Assembly: GCF_003688725.1 (NCBI RefSeq) | Contig: NZ_REFP01000008.1 | Coordinates: 1-64,000, forward strand | Direction of reading: 5' to 3' | DNA length: 64,000 nucleotides | From: Thermoactinomyces vulgaris | GTDB lineage: Bacteria > Bacillota > Bacilli > Thermoactinomycetales > Thermoactinomycetaceae | Shown here: positions 35,602-43,519 of the stretch, in pieces | How positions within the stretch are numbered: the stretch's first letter is position 1 | How the letters are laid out: every line of letters begins with the position of its first letter | Program-made: the position numbers and the translations under genes | Notes under the pieces: model-generated | Told to the model about the DNA's origin: nothing | The model's database searches: none | The model's input: the letters and a program-made list of their open reading frames with translations, nothing else

Positions 35602-36903
35602 TCAAAAGATGACTTTGGTGGCCAAGGCGGTGATGATCGTAGCCATTGCCGTGCCGATGGCCCAAAGGATTGTAAAGCGCTGAAATTCCCCAAAGTCGAC
35701 TTTTGACATCCCCACCAAAAGGTAAGTGGCGGGCACGAGCGGGCTTAACAAGTGAACCGGTTGCCCCAGCAATGATGCCCGGGCGATCTCGACGGCAGAA
35801 TAACCGTAGGAAGCGGCGGCTTCAGCCAAAATGGGAACCACGCCGAAATAGTAAGCATCGTTGGACATGAAAAAGGTGAACGGAATGCTGGTCACCGCAA
35901 TGATGAGATGAAAAGCCGGTCCCCAAGAGTCCGGAATGATGGAGATCAGGCTGGAAGCCATGGCGTCCACCATTTTGGTGCCCGAGAGGATCCCCGTGAA
36001 AATGCCGGCGGCAAAGACCAGGGAGACAACGGCAAGGGCGTTTCCGGCATGGGATGCGAGCCGTTCTTTTTGCTGTTCGGGATCGGGATAGTTGATCATG
36101 ACGGCAAGGGAAAAGGCGAGCATAAACAACACCGGCAGCGGCATAATGCCTTTGATCAGGCCGATGAGCAAAAGAACGGTCAAGATGGCATTGGCCCACA
36201 GCAGTTTCGGGCGTTTCAAGGAAGTGTCCCCTTCAGGGGAGGATTCTTTTTGCAGGTTTTTGATGCCCTTTTCATCCAGGGGGATCACTCCCAGCCGCTT
36301 TCTTTCCCGGCGCCCCAACCAAAATGCGGTGAAGAGGATCCAAACGGCCCCGCCGATCATGGAAGGAATCAAAGGGACGAACACATCGCCGGCATCCACG
36401 CCCAATGCGGCGGCCGCACGGGCGGTGGGTCCTCCCCATGGCACCATATTGGTCAAACTGACCGACATTACGGTGATCCCCGGCAGGATCAGCGGATTCA
36501 TGTTTAAACGCCGGTACAGCGGAAGAAAGGCGGAAACGGTGATCATGTAACTGGTGGTGCCGTCCCCGTCCAGGGAAACGACCAGTGCAAGGACGGCCGT
36601 CCCCATGACGATCTTTGCCGGATCTCCTTTCACCGCCTTTAAGATTCTGGTTACGATGGGGTCAAACAAGCCGGCATCAATCATGATGCCAAAATAAAGA
36701 ATCGCAAACAAAAGCATGATCCCGGTCGGTGCCAAATCTTTGATTCCCTCCAAAGCCATATGGCCCATTTCGGAAGCATGTCCGGTGAATACGGCAAAAA
36801 GGACCGGGATGATCATCAGTGCAATGAGTGTGGGCATCTTTTTCGACATGATCAGGTACATAAACAAAAAGACCATCAGGTAACCCGTGAGTGCAAGCAT
36901 CAT
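35602..36903 (-). CDS. CitMHS-family citrate/metal transporter
   Basis: The 433-residue protein with about 11 hydrophobic segments belongs to the CitMHS family, like Bacillus CitM and CitH. Those proteins take up citrate as a complex with divalent metal ions. Family features are the N-terminal LTGYLMVFLFMYLIMSKKM, SLDGDGTTSYMITVSAFLPLY near residue 108, TNMVPWGGPTARAAAALG near 150 and the C-terminal FFMSNDAYYFGVVPIL near 350. The length is exactly that of CitM. The ATG-ATG start follows AGGAGGGG. It is just downstream of an AEC-type carrier on the same strand. Which metal it favours is unknown. Confidence 0.87.
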   Translation of the reverse strand: MMLALTGYLMVFLFMYLIMSKKMPTLIALMIIPVLFAVFTGHASEMGHMALEGIKDLAPTGIMLLFAILYFGIMIDAGLFDPIVTRILKAVKGDPAKIVMGTAVLALVVSLDGDGTTSYMITVSAFLPLYRRLNMNPLILPGITVMSVSLTNMVPWGGPTARAAAALGVDAGDVFVPLIPSMIGGAVWILFTAFWLGRRERKRLGVIPLDEKGIKNLQKESSPEGDTSLKRPKLLWANAILTVLLLIGLIKGIMPLPVLFMLAFSLAVMINYPDPEQQKERLASHAGNALAVVSLVFAAGIFTGILSGTKMVDAMASSLISIIPDSWGPAFHLIIAVTSIPFTFFMSNDAYYFGVVPILAEAAASYGYSAVEIARASLLGQPVHLLSPLVPATYLLVGMSKVDFGEFQRFTILWAIGTAMATIITALATKVIF

Positions 36904-36915
36904 TTGCCCCTCCTG

Positions 36916-37851
36916 TCAAGTGGTGACCGGAAAAAGGATTCCGGCGAGATAAACCACCAGCGTGACCGTCATTGTGCTGAGCAAGGTGGTGATCAAGACG
37001 GCCTGTGCAGCCAGATCGGGATGGTTGTTGTATTCCAAAGCCAAAATGGAGCTGTTTCGTGAAGTGGGGAAGGAACTGGCGATAAACAAGGATTGTGCGA
37101 CCGTGCCGTCCAACCCCAGCAGGAAGATGATGCCGAGTGCGGCACCGGGCCCGATCACCAACCGGGAAAAAGTGCTCAGGTACAAAATCGGATGGAGTTT
37201 GCCGGGCCGGATGGTGGCGATTTGTGCGCCGAGCGTGATCAAAGCGACTGCCAGAAACGCGTTGGCCATGTTCCCGACCGGCCCCCACAGGATGGAGGGA
37301 ATTTCGATCTGAAAACCGGAACAGATAAGACCGAGCAGGAGCGCATACAACATGGGGAGTTTTAACAGCTCTTTGATCACGGATTGCACTCCGCTTTTGG
37401 CGCTCACCAAGTTGAAAATCCCGTAGGTGAAGGTGAGCAGGTTTTGAAAAATCATCACAAACAATTGAATGGAAACTCCCAGCGGATTGGCATGGAAAAC
37501 CATCTGGCTGACTGGAATCCCATAGTTGGCCGAATTCATCAAAACCACACTGTTCTTATAGGTGGCCGCCGTTTTCCGGTCCATCTTCGTGACCCGGCTG
37601 ATGATTTCGGTAAAGGAGATGGAGAAAGTGGAAAACAACAGCAAAAACAAGATGATTTGCCCGAAAATCGCCAGCGGCATGCGGCTTTGGTAGACATTGA
37701 CGAACGTGTTGGCCGGCAAGAGGCAATACGTTAACAGCTTGGAAAAGGATTTTAAATGCAAGGCGAAGATTTTTTGCAAAATCACACCAACAGCCAGCAG
37801 AATCAACAGCGGCAGAATGATCTGCAAAAATATCAGTGACAAAACGGCCAT
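36916..37851 (-). CDS. AEC family transporter (auxin efflux carrier type)
   Basis: The 311-residue membrane protein has about ten hydrophobic segments and the layout of the AEC family. That family includes bacterial malate permeases. The first half carries LLPANTFVNVYQSR and NSANYGIPVS (near residue 110), and the second half carries SSFPTSRNSSILALEYN near 265. It lies 12 bases ahead of the CitMHS gene on the same strand, so the two probably form a dicarboxylate/tricarboxylate uptake operon. The ribosome site AGGAGG is good. A C4-acid substrate is inferred only. Confidence 0.8.
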   Translation of the reverse strand: MAVLSLIFLQIILPLLILLAVGVILQKIFALHLKSFSKLLTYCLLPANTFVNVYQSRMPLAIFGQIILFLLLFSTFSISFTEIISRVTKMDRKTAATYKNSVVLMNSANYGIPVSQMVFHANPLGVSIQLFVMIFQNLLTFTYGIFNLVSAKSGVQSVIKELLKLPMLYALLLGLICSGFQIEIPSILWGPVGNMANAFLAVALITLGAQIATIRPGKLHPILYLSTFSRLVIGPGAALGIIFLLGLDGTVAQSLFIASSFPTSRNSSILALEYNNHPDLAAQAVLITTLLSTMTVTLVVYLAGILFPVTT

Positions 37852-38084
37852 CTGTTCTCCTCCTGTTCCTTCCGTTGGAGCCTCCGATCATTGCATCCGA
37901 TGAACGCCCCGGGCAGCTGCGGGAATGCGCAGAATCTTGTCCGGATCTGTAGAAGACACAGAAGGCGGGCTGGATGTTTTCCGGTTTCTTTTAACACGGC
38001 TAAAAATAAAAATTAATAATTAAGTTAATTATAACAATAAAAAATGGATTGAAAAATATTTAAAATTGATAAAAAATCAATTCG

Positions 38085-38486
38085 ATGCGCAGGGTGAATG
38101 CAGAATTTGCAAGAGTGGCACCGCTGGTTACCATCGAGACCTGCATGGATGTGCCACGCCGCCATGGCAAGACGGTGATGGTTGATTTGTTGAACACCCC
38201 GGAAGATCAAGTAAGAGAGTTATTAAAATACGATGAGGCCGTTTTTTGCCTGCATGTGAGCAAGGATGAGCAGGAAGAAGGGGTGCGGCCTGAAAGGGAA
38301 AAGTGTGCGGCGATTCCGGTTCCGTCGGTGAGATGGGCGACAGCAGGCGGGATTACGCTAAGTTTCTTGGGGAAGTTGAGAAAGTCCTTCCATCCTTCGG
38401 TGGTGATTGTCGGCACCGCCATCACCAAAGCGGAGAATCCAAAAGAGGCGGCCAGACAGTTGAAACAGGCCATTGTAAAGGGGTAA
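38085..38486 (+). pseudogene. hxlA: 5'-truncated 3-hexulose-6-phosphate synthase
   Basis: The 133 codons match only the C-terminal two thirds of 3-hexulose-6-phosphate synthase, the formaldehyde-fixing enzyme of the ribulose monophosphate pathway. The family is normally about 210 residues long. VTIETCMDVPRRHGKTVMVDLLN corresponds to the second half of the barrel, and VVIVGTAITKAENPKEAA is the phosphate-binding end. About 75-85 N-terminal residues, including the catalytic Asp/Lys strand, are missing. The sequence turns AT-rich and unrelated just upstream of 38085. No good ribosome site precedes the first ATG. The gene is judged to be dead. Confidence 0.78.
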
Positions 38487-38492
38487 TAAGCC

Positions 38493-39042
38493 ATGTCGAC
38501 AGCTCAAGCCATTTTAAAAGAAGTGGACGCGGTGATCCGGCAGGTGAAAGAAGAAGAAATCAAAGAAATCGCCGTGGCATTGCAAAAGGCCGGGCGGATC
38601 TTTGTCGTGGGGGAAGGCCGCTCCGGATTCATGGCCAAATCGTTTGCCATGCGGCTGATGCACTTGGGTGCCAAGGTGTATGTGGCAGGCGAAACGATTA
38701 TGCCGTCCATTGAAGCGGGGGACTGGCTGGTTGCCGTTTCGGGATCGGGCACCACCCGTCATGTGGTTTGGACAGCGGAGAAAGCCCAATCCATCGGGTG
38801 CAGGGTGATTGCCGTGACGACCGATGATGCGTCCCCCCCTTGCACAAACGGACGTGAAGATCCTCCGTGTTCCGGCGGCAACCAAGCACCGGCGCGCCAA
38901 GGAATTGAAAACCATTCAACCTCTGGGATCGCTGTTTGACCAAAGTGTCCATATTTTGCTGGATGCCGTATGCCTGGAATATGGAAGGATGAAAGAAGTG
39001 GCTCATGATAAAGCCGTCCGACGCCACAGCAATTTGGAATAA
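38493..39042 (+). pseudogene. hxlB: Frameshifted 6-phospho-3-hexuloisomerase
   Basis: Two overlapping frames together spell one 6-phospho-3-hexuloisomerase (about 183 residues). The first frame gives the SIS-domain N-terminus with VVGEGRSGFMAKSFAMRLMHLG and AVSGSGTTRHV. After the seven-C tract at 38833-38839 it runs into unrelated residues. The other frame then continues SPPLAQTDVKIL-type sequence and ends KHRRAKELKTIQPLGSLFDQSVHILLDAVCL. Removing one C restores a full protein. The cause may be a real mutation, phase variation or a sequencing error. It follows hxlA by six bases with an AAAGGGG site. Confidence 0.82.
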
Positions 39043-39085
39043 ATCAAACGAATGATGAAAAACGTAAAAAAGAAGACATCATGCC

Positions 39086-39124
39086 AAAAGCCGATTGATT
39101 GTTCATGTCAACCGGCTTTTTTTC
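39086..39124. terminator. Bidirectional terminator
   Basis: AAAAGCCG and CGGCTTTT close a hairpin with an inner TTGA/TCAA pair, and a T run follows. It lies between the hxlB remnant and the convergent dehydrogenase gene. Confidence 0.8.
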
Positions 39125-39139
39125 GGGCCTTTTACATTT

Positions 39140-40531
39140 TTACAGATTTCCGATGGATAAATACTTCGTCTCCAAATACGGTTCCATTCCTTCCAAGCCG
39201 CCTTCCCGGCCGATGCCGCTTTCTTTCATTCCGCCAAACGGGGCATGAGCAGCAGACGGTGCTCCATCGTTCCAGCCGATAATGCCGAAATCCAGATGTT
39301 CGTTCAAGTAAATGCCGGTGCGATAATCATTGGTGAAGAAATAAGCCGCCAGGCCGTAAGGGGTGCTGTTGGCAATCTCCACGGCTTCTTCCAGGCTTTT
39401 GAAGGACAGGATGGGAAGAACCGGTCCGAATGTTTCTTCCTGCATGATTTTCATGTCGGGCTTGGCATGGCCGAGGATGGTCGGATCGACAAAGAAATAC
39501 CCTAGTTCGCGGTCGGCTCTGTAAGTGTTTCCGCACAGCACGCGCGCACCTTTTTGGACGGCATCTTCGATCTGTTCCTTGATTTTGTCAAAGCTTTTTT
39601 CGTTGATGACCGGACCGACGTCGGTCTCTTCATCCAGGCCGTTGCCGACTTTTAATTTCCGCACGCTGTCCGCTAATTTTTGGGAGAAGGCTTCGGCGAT
39701 GCTTTCGTGAACCAGCAGGCGGTTGGCGCAAATGCAGGTTTGCCCGGCGTTTCGGAATTTGGAAAGGATGGTTTGCCGGACGGCAAGCTCGAGGTCGGCA
39801 TCTTCGGCCACAATGACGGGAGCATGGCCGCCCAGCTCCATGGAAATGCGCTTGACGGTGGCGGCACTGTTTTTCATCAGCAACTTTCCGACCTCGGTGG
39901 AGCCGGTAAAGGAGATTTTTTGAATCCGGGGGCTGTCGGTAAAGAGTTTGCCGATGAAAGGCCCCAACCCGTTGACGTATTGGATGACCCCTTCCGGGAT
40001 GCCGGCTTCATGCGCCAATTTGACCAGTTCCATGGTGGTCAACGGCGTTTCTTCTGCCGGTTTTACAATAAACGTACAGCCGGCTGCCAGAGCGGGTGCG
40101 GCTTTTCTGGTCATCATGGCCGCGGGAAAATTCCAAGGCGTGATGGCCGCCACCAGACCGACGGGTTGACGGGTGACGACAATCCGTTTCGATCCAGTGT
40201 GGGCGGGAATGGTCCGGCCATACAGCCGTTTGGCTTCTTCGGCGTACCAATCAATATAACTGACGGCATAGTCGACCTCCGCAAGAGATTCGGTCAGCGG
40301 TTTTCCGCTTTCCAGCGTCATGATTCGTGCGATGTTTTCCTTGTTTTTTTGAATGCGATCTGACCATGCCCGGAGCAAGCGGGAGCGTTCATGGGCATTG
40401 GTTTTGGACCAGGCGGAAAAACTTTCGTGTCCTTTCCGGATGGCCCCGGTAATTTCCTCTTCGGTATGGGCTTTCACTTTTTGGATCAATTCTCCGGTGG
40501 CTGGATTTTTTACTTCAATTATCTCGGGCAT
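39140..40531 (-). CDS. NAD(P)-dependent succinate-semialdehyde-type dehydrogenase
   Basis: The 463-residue aldehyde dehydrogenase is closest to the GabD/succinate-semialdehyde group. The catalytic Cys lies in [12 protein letters not shown] near residue 270 and the general base Glu in [11 protein letters not shown] near 235. [10 protein letters not shown] near 133 and [10 protein letters not shown] near 212 form the coenzyme site. The GQTCICANR sequence with two nearby cysteines is typical of GabD. The ATG follows AAAGGAGG. It is monocistronic next to the decayed RuMP genes. No GABA transaminase is nearby, so the true aldehyde substrate is uncertain. Confidence 0.85.
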   Translation of the reverse strand: MPEIIEVKNPATGELIQKVKAHTEEEITGAIRKGHESFSAWSKTNAHERSRLLRAWSDRIQKNKENIARIMTLESGKPLTESLAEVDYAVSYIDWYAEEAKRLYGRTIPAHTGSKRIVVTRQPVGLVAAITPWNFPAAMMTRKAAPALAAGCTFIVKPAEETPLTTMELVKLAHEAGIPEGVIQYVNGLGPFIGKLFTDSPRIQKISFTGSTEVGKLLMKNSAATVKRISMELGGHAPVIVAEDADLELAVRQTILSKFRNAGQTCICANRLLVHESIAEAFSQKLADSVRKLKVGNGLDEETDVGPVINEKSFDKIKEQIEDAVQKGARVLCGNTYRADRELGYFFVDPTILGHAKPDMKIMQEETFGPVLPILSFKSLEEAVEIANSTPYGLAAYFFTNDYRTGIYLNEHLDFGIIGWNDGAPSAAHAPFGGMKESGIGREGGLEGMEPYLETKYLSIGNL

Positions 40532-40641
40532 CTTTTTATTTTCCTCCTTTTTTGGGGCAGGTTCGGGAGTTCTTCTTCTATGATATCAGCCGGTGCAAGC
40601 TTGTCGATTTTTAAGAGGGTTCCGCCGTTTCAGCGGGAGGT

Positions 40642-41088
40642 TTATTTTTTTGCGCGAAGTTTTTCCCATTCGCTCCAATACATTTTCGGAAGACCCGGGG
40701 AAATGTCATCGGGGATGGTGCAGATCAGTTCCAGATTATGGCCGTCCAGATCTTCAAAATACAGAGAAGCGTTTCTTTGAAACGGGCGCACCACGGGCTC
40801 GACCGGTTCAAAACGCCCGTCTTTTACCGGTTCGATCCCTTTTTCCTTGAGCCAGCGGATGGCTTCGGGCATATCCTGAAAGTTGATGCGAAAGGCGATG
40901 TGTTTGGCGAATACATGGTTCCCGCCGGGCTTTTGCCAGAGGCCCAGCCAGCTTTTTTCGGGTTCAATCCACATAAAAGCGACAACATCATTTCTCCAGG
41001 CCGGAGTCAGCCCCAGTTTTTGATAAAATTCGACGGAACGGTCCAGATCTTCCACTTGAAAATGAACTTCATACAAGCCTTGAATCAT
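40642..41088 (-). CDS. VOC (glyoxalase/bleomycin resistance) superfamily protein
   Basis: The 148-residue protein has the two beta-alpha-beta-beta-beta units of the vicinal oxygen chelate fold. The first starts at residue 3 (GLYEVHFQVEDLDRSVEFYQKLGL) and the second near residue 65 (HIAFRINFQDMPEAIRWL). The end DLDGHNLELICTIP carries a conserved metal-ligand Glu. The overall type is like glyoxalase or fosfomycin-resistance proteins, but no function can be named. AAGGAGGG precedes the ATG. It is separate from its neighbours. Confidence 0.82.
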   Translation of the reverse strand: MIQGLYEVHFQVEDLDRSVEFYQKLGLTPAWRNDVVAFMWIEPEKSWLGLWQKPGGNHVFAKHIAFRINFQDMPEAIRWLKEKGIEPVKDGRFEPVEPVVRPFQRNASLYFEDLDGHNLELICTIPDDISPGLPKMYWSEWEKLRAKK

Positions 41089-41160
41089 GGAAGGTTCCCT
41101 CCTTGTGAAAAGCCGACCGGGCCCCTTTTTCCGCCCCCCGCGACCGGATGCGACCGCTTG

Positions 41161-41667
41161 TCATGTGAATTGCCCCGGGGATTTTCTTTTTTTCATGATA
41201 TTTGTATATTCTGTAATTTCCCGGATGACTTGGTCCATTTCCCCGGACAGGCGGCGACGCGAAAAGCGCATCACTTTCCAGCCTTGCTTTCCCAAATCAT
41301 GTTTTTTCGTTTGAAATCGGAGTTGTTTTTTGGGACGGATCACCGTGTCCCCGTCGCATTCCAAAGCCAGTTTGTATTTGGGAATGGCGATTGCCACCCG
41401 ATGACGGTGAATGGGATAGCGGATTTTGACGTCACGCCCGAATTTGGAATAAAGCGCGTAATACAGTTTCCGTTCCCAAGGGTTGCAAGTGTGGAGAAGT
41501 TGGAAATGAATAAACGGGAAGAAACCCAGCCGGACTTGTTCGTAAATCCAGACGGGGATGAAAAAGGGGATCCACAGCCAGTGATGACGCCATTTGCGGC
41601 GTAACTTCCGAAACTTCCAGGAAAGTTGGCAACAGCGGTCGGTTCGGTTGTTGAACAGGGGAAGCAA
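41161..41667 (-). CDS. DUF559-type endonuclease-like protein with membrane anchor
   Basis: The 168-residue protein has a basic N-terminus and one hydrophobic segment near residues 28-45. A C-terminal region from about residue 60 then resembles DUF559/Vsr-like PD-(D/E)xK proteins. The core can be read as KYKLALECDGD, a middle QLRFQTKKHD stretch and LGKQGWKVMRFSRRRL, and this gives a typical Glu, Asp, Lys set. Catalysis on DNA is not proven, and the membrane segment is unusual for a nuclease. The TTG at 41667 is chosen because AGGAGGTGA lies five bases ahead. A GTG nine bases earlier is inside that site. Confidence 0.65.
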   Translation of the reverse strand: MLPLFNNRTDRCCQLSWKFRKLRRKWRHHWLWIPFFIPVWIYEQVRLGFFPFIHFQLLHTCNPWERKLYYALYSKFGRDVKIRYPIHRHRVAIAIPKYKLALECDGDTVIRPKKQLRFQTKKHDLGKQGWKVMRFSRRRLSGEMDQVIREITEYTNIMKKRKSPGQFT

Positions 41668-41797
41668 GCCGGTCACCTCCTATATTCAGAATACACCAAA
41701 AGAAGTGTTCTTTCCAAAAGTTATTTCTATTTTCCGAAAGAATTGACCGGTTCTTTTTTGGGGCAGGGGGGCATATGTTGGTCTCAGGGGGGATGGT

Positions 41798-42226
41798 ATG
41801 GCGGTTATTCAGGCCCCGGAATCACATGTCAAGCTGTTGGCCAGATTGATGCGGGCGGAAGCGGAAGGGGACGGGCAAATGGGGATGTTGCTGGTTGGCA
41901 ATGTGGGTGTCAACCGGGTGATTGCCAACTGTCTCGATTTTGAGGGGATCCGTAACCTGCAACAGATGGTTTTCCAATCCCCAGGCGGTTTTGAAGCCGT
42001 GCAAATGCCGTATTTTTATCAACCGGCCCGCCAGCAGGATATTCGGTTGGCCCGAAAGGCCATTCAGGGACAGCGTTTTGATCCCGCCAAACGGGCCTTG
42101 TGGTTTTTCCGGCCAACGGGGGAATGTCCGGCAACCTGGTTTAATCAGACACATTCCGGGAGATACAAAAGCCATTGTTTTTATATTCCTGAAGCTTCGG
42201 ATTGTCCGGCTGTTTATCAATTTTAA
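41798..42226 (+). CDS. cwlJ: Spore cortex-lytic enzyme CwlJ
   Basis: CwlJ is a coat-located enzyme that degrades spore cortex peptidoglycan during germination, partly in response to calcium dipicolinate. The 142-residue length equals that of Bacillus CwlJ. The Hydrolase_2 motifs are LARLMRAEAEGDGQMGMLLVGNVGVNR near residue 14 and ALWFFRPTGECPATWFNQ near 100. KSHCFYIPEASDC lies at the end. An AGGGGGG site precedes the ATG. It is followed by gerQ 17 bases later, as in Bacillus, where GerQ is needed for CwlJ to reach the coat. It is expected to be transcribed in the mother cell, but no sure SigE promoter could be read. Confidence 0.96.
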   Translation: MAVIQAPESHVKLLARLMRAEAEGDGQMGMLLVGNVGVNRVIANCLDFEGIRNLQQMVFQSPGGFEAVQMPYFYQPARQQDIRLARKAIQGQRFDPAKRALWFFRPTGECPATWFNQTHSGRYKSHCFYIPEASDCPAVYQF

Positions 42227-42243
42227 GAACTGGAGGGAAACAA

Positions 42244-42582
42244 ATGGTGTATTGGTCTTATCCATATCATGCTCCGTATCCGTTTTATTCCGATGCGCAA
42301 GTCAGTCAAAGGCAACCGGAACAAGGACAGCCCCAAAGACAGGACCGCAGATTCTCGGAAGACTTGTTGCAAAGCAATATCGGAAAACGAGTGACGGCTT
42401 ATATGACTTATGAAGGGAGCGAGGAATGGAGGAACCGGGTGTTCAGCGGGGTGTTGCGCCAAGTGGGCAGGGATTATTTTATTTTGCGGGATCAGGAGAC
42501 CGGAAAAGATGTCATGCTGTTAAATATCAATCTGAATTTTATTGTGTTTGATGATACACCGGCCCGGCTGACCCGATCGTAA
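42244..42582 (+). CDS. gerQ: Spore coat protein GerQ
   Basis: GerQ is an inner-coat protein that holds CwlJ in place and is crosslinked by transglutaminase in Bacillus. The conserved C-terminal part, about residues 39-105, is clear: FSEDLLQSNIGKRVTAYMTY, then RNRVFSGVLRQVGRDYFILRD and NLNFIVFDD. The N-terminal region is only about 35 residues, rich in Tyr, Pro and Gln. It is much shorter than in Bacillus GerQ (about 180 residues in all). The ATG at 42244 follows GGAGGG, and the open frame before it is inside cwlJ. A hairpin terminator lies just downstream. Confidence 0.9.
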   Translation: MVYWSYPYHAPYPFYSDAQVSQRQPEQGQPQRQDRRFSEDLLQSNIGKRVTAYMTYEGSEEWRNRVFSGVLRQVGRDYFILRDQETGKDVMLLNINLNFIVFDDTPARLTRS

Positions 42583-42611
42583 CCCCCGGCGGAAAAAATG
42601 TGAAAAACCGT

Positions 42612-42643
42612 GAAAAGGGAGGCGGAAAACCGCCTCCCTTTCC
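42612..42643. terminator. Hairpin terminator between gerQ and ytoQ
   Basis: AAAGGGAGGCGG and CCGCCTCCCTTT form a perfect stem with a four-base loop. The T-rich flank is short in both directions, so efficiency is uncertain. Confidence 0.75.
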
Positions 42644-42647
42644 TGTC

Positions 42648-43091
42648 TCATTCTTCAAAGATATAAGCCAGGGCATCCAGGGCCTGATCGACGGTTTCGA
42701 CCGTCACTTGTGCCCGCTGGCTGATTTCTTTCAACGGATGGTGCAAGCTTTCCGGACGCACCAAAATCAGGGGCTTGTTTAAGGCAATTGCCAACGATGC
42801 ATCCATTGCGGTGTTCCATTGCCGGTATTTTTCGCCAAACAAGGCGATGACGATGTCGGCTTTTTCCATCCAAACCCGGGTGCGCAAATTGTTCAGTTCC
42901 GAAGCGGCTTGATCCCGGTAAACCGCATTGGGCTGTTTTCCTTTGATCTGTTCGCCGATGTCATCCGAACGGCTGTGATTTTCCTGCGGCCCTTTAAAAA
43001 TGACGGGCAGGCCCCGTTCTTCAGCTTTTTGGCGCAGTTTTGCCCTCCAGTCGTCATGAATTTGACCTGCAAGATAGACGACGATTTCCAT
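42648..43091 (-). CDS. YtoQ family protein
   Basis: The 147-residue protein resembles Bacillus YtoQ. It shows an N-terminal nucleotide-like strand (EIVVYLAGQIHDDWR), the HSRSDDIGEQI segment near residue 40 and DIVIALFGEKYRQWNTAMDASLAIAL near 80. This is related to the nucleoside 2-deoxyribosyltransferase-like fold. No function is known, and the fold link is an inference from the sequence pattern. The ATG at 43091 has GGGGGAAA upstream. The frame stays open to 43205 with no other site. Confidence 0.8.
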   Translation of the reverse strand: MEIVVYLAGQIHDDWRAKLRQKAEERGLPVIFKGPQENHSRSDDIGEQIKGKQPNAVYRDQAASELNNLRTRVWMEKADIVIALFGEKYRQWNTAMDASLAIALNKPLILVRPESLHHPLKEISQRAQVTVETVDQALDALAYIFEE

Positions 43092-43245
43092 GATCCGGTT
43101 TCCCCCTTTTTTTGAATCATCTCTTCTATTGTAATCAAAGTGCGTTTTTTGAAAAAGACGAACCGGGATGCATGCCTTAAACAGGCGGTTTCGCAGGCAG
43201 TCCAAAGCCTTGATTTTTCAAGACAAAAGGATTCTTCTGAAATGG

Positions 43246-43274
43246 TTGACAATAACGGGAGTAATTTGTTAATC
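43246..43274 (+). promoter_or_regulatory. Probable promoter of the sulfate assimilation operon
   Basis: TTGACA (43246-43251) is followed after 17 bases by TTAATC (43269-43274), a moderate -10 match. The SAM-I aptamer begins about 55 bases downstream. Confidence 0.5.
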
Positions 43275-43330
43275 TAATTTCAAGCAATTAAAACATAGTT
43301 ATTTGATAGGTATTTATGGTTTAGGAATAT

Positions 43331-43431
43331 CCTCATAAAGAGAGGCGGAGGGACTGGCCCGATGAACCCTCGGCAACCGGCCGCGCGGCTTGGTGCCAAA
43401 TCCAGAGAACAGTCACTGTTCGAATATGAGG
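43331..43431 (+). promoter_or_regulatory. SAM-I (S-box) riboswitch of the sulfate operon
   Basis: The S-box core AGAGGCGGAGGGACTGGCCC, the CCGATGAACCCTCGGCAACC kink-turn segment and GGTGCCAAATCC are present. P1 pairs CCTCATA (43331-43337) with TATGAGG (43425-43431). It lowers expression of the reductive sulfate pathway when SAM is high. Confidence 0.97.
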
Positions 43432-43452
43432 AGAAAAAGGCAAGTGGTATGG

Positions 43453-43491
43453 ATCCCTTTTTCCCTCATGGAAAAGGGATTTTTTTATTTT
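43453..43491 (+). terminator. SAM-riboswitch terminator of the sulfate operon
   Basis: ATCCCTTTTTCC and GGAAAAGGGAT pair to a hairpin that is followed by a long T run. It ends about 30 bases before the sulfite reductase gene and is the expression platform of the riboswitch. Confidence 0.93.
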
Positions 43492-43519
43492 CAAGGAGAA
43501 CGAAGGAGTGGAAGCGGGG

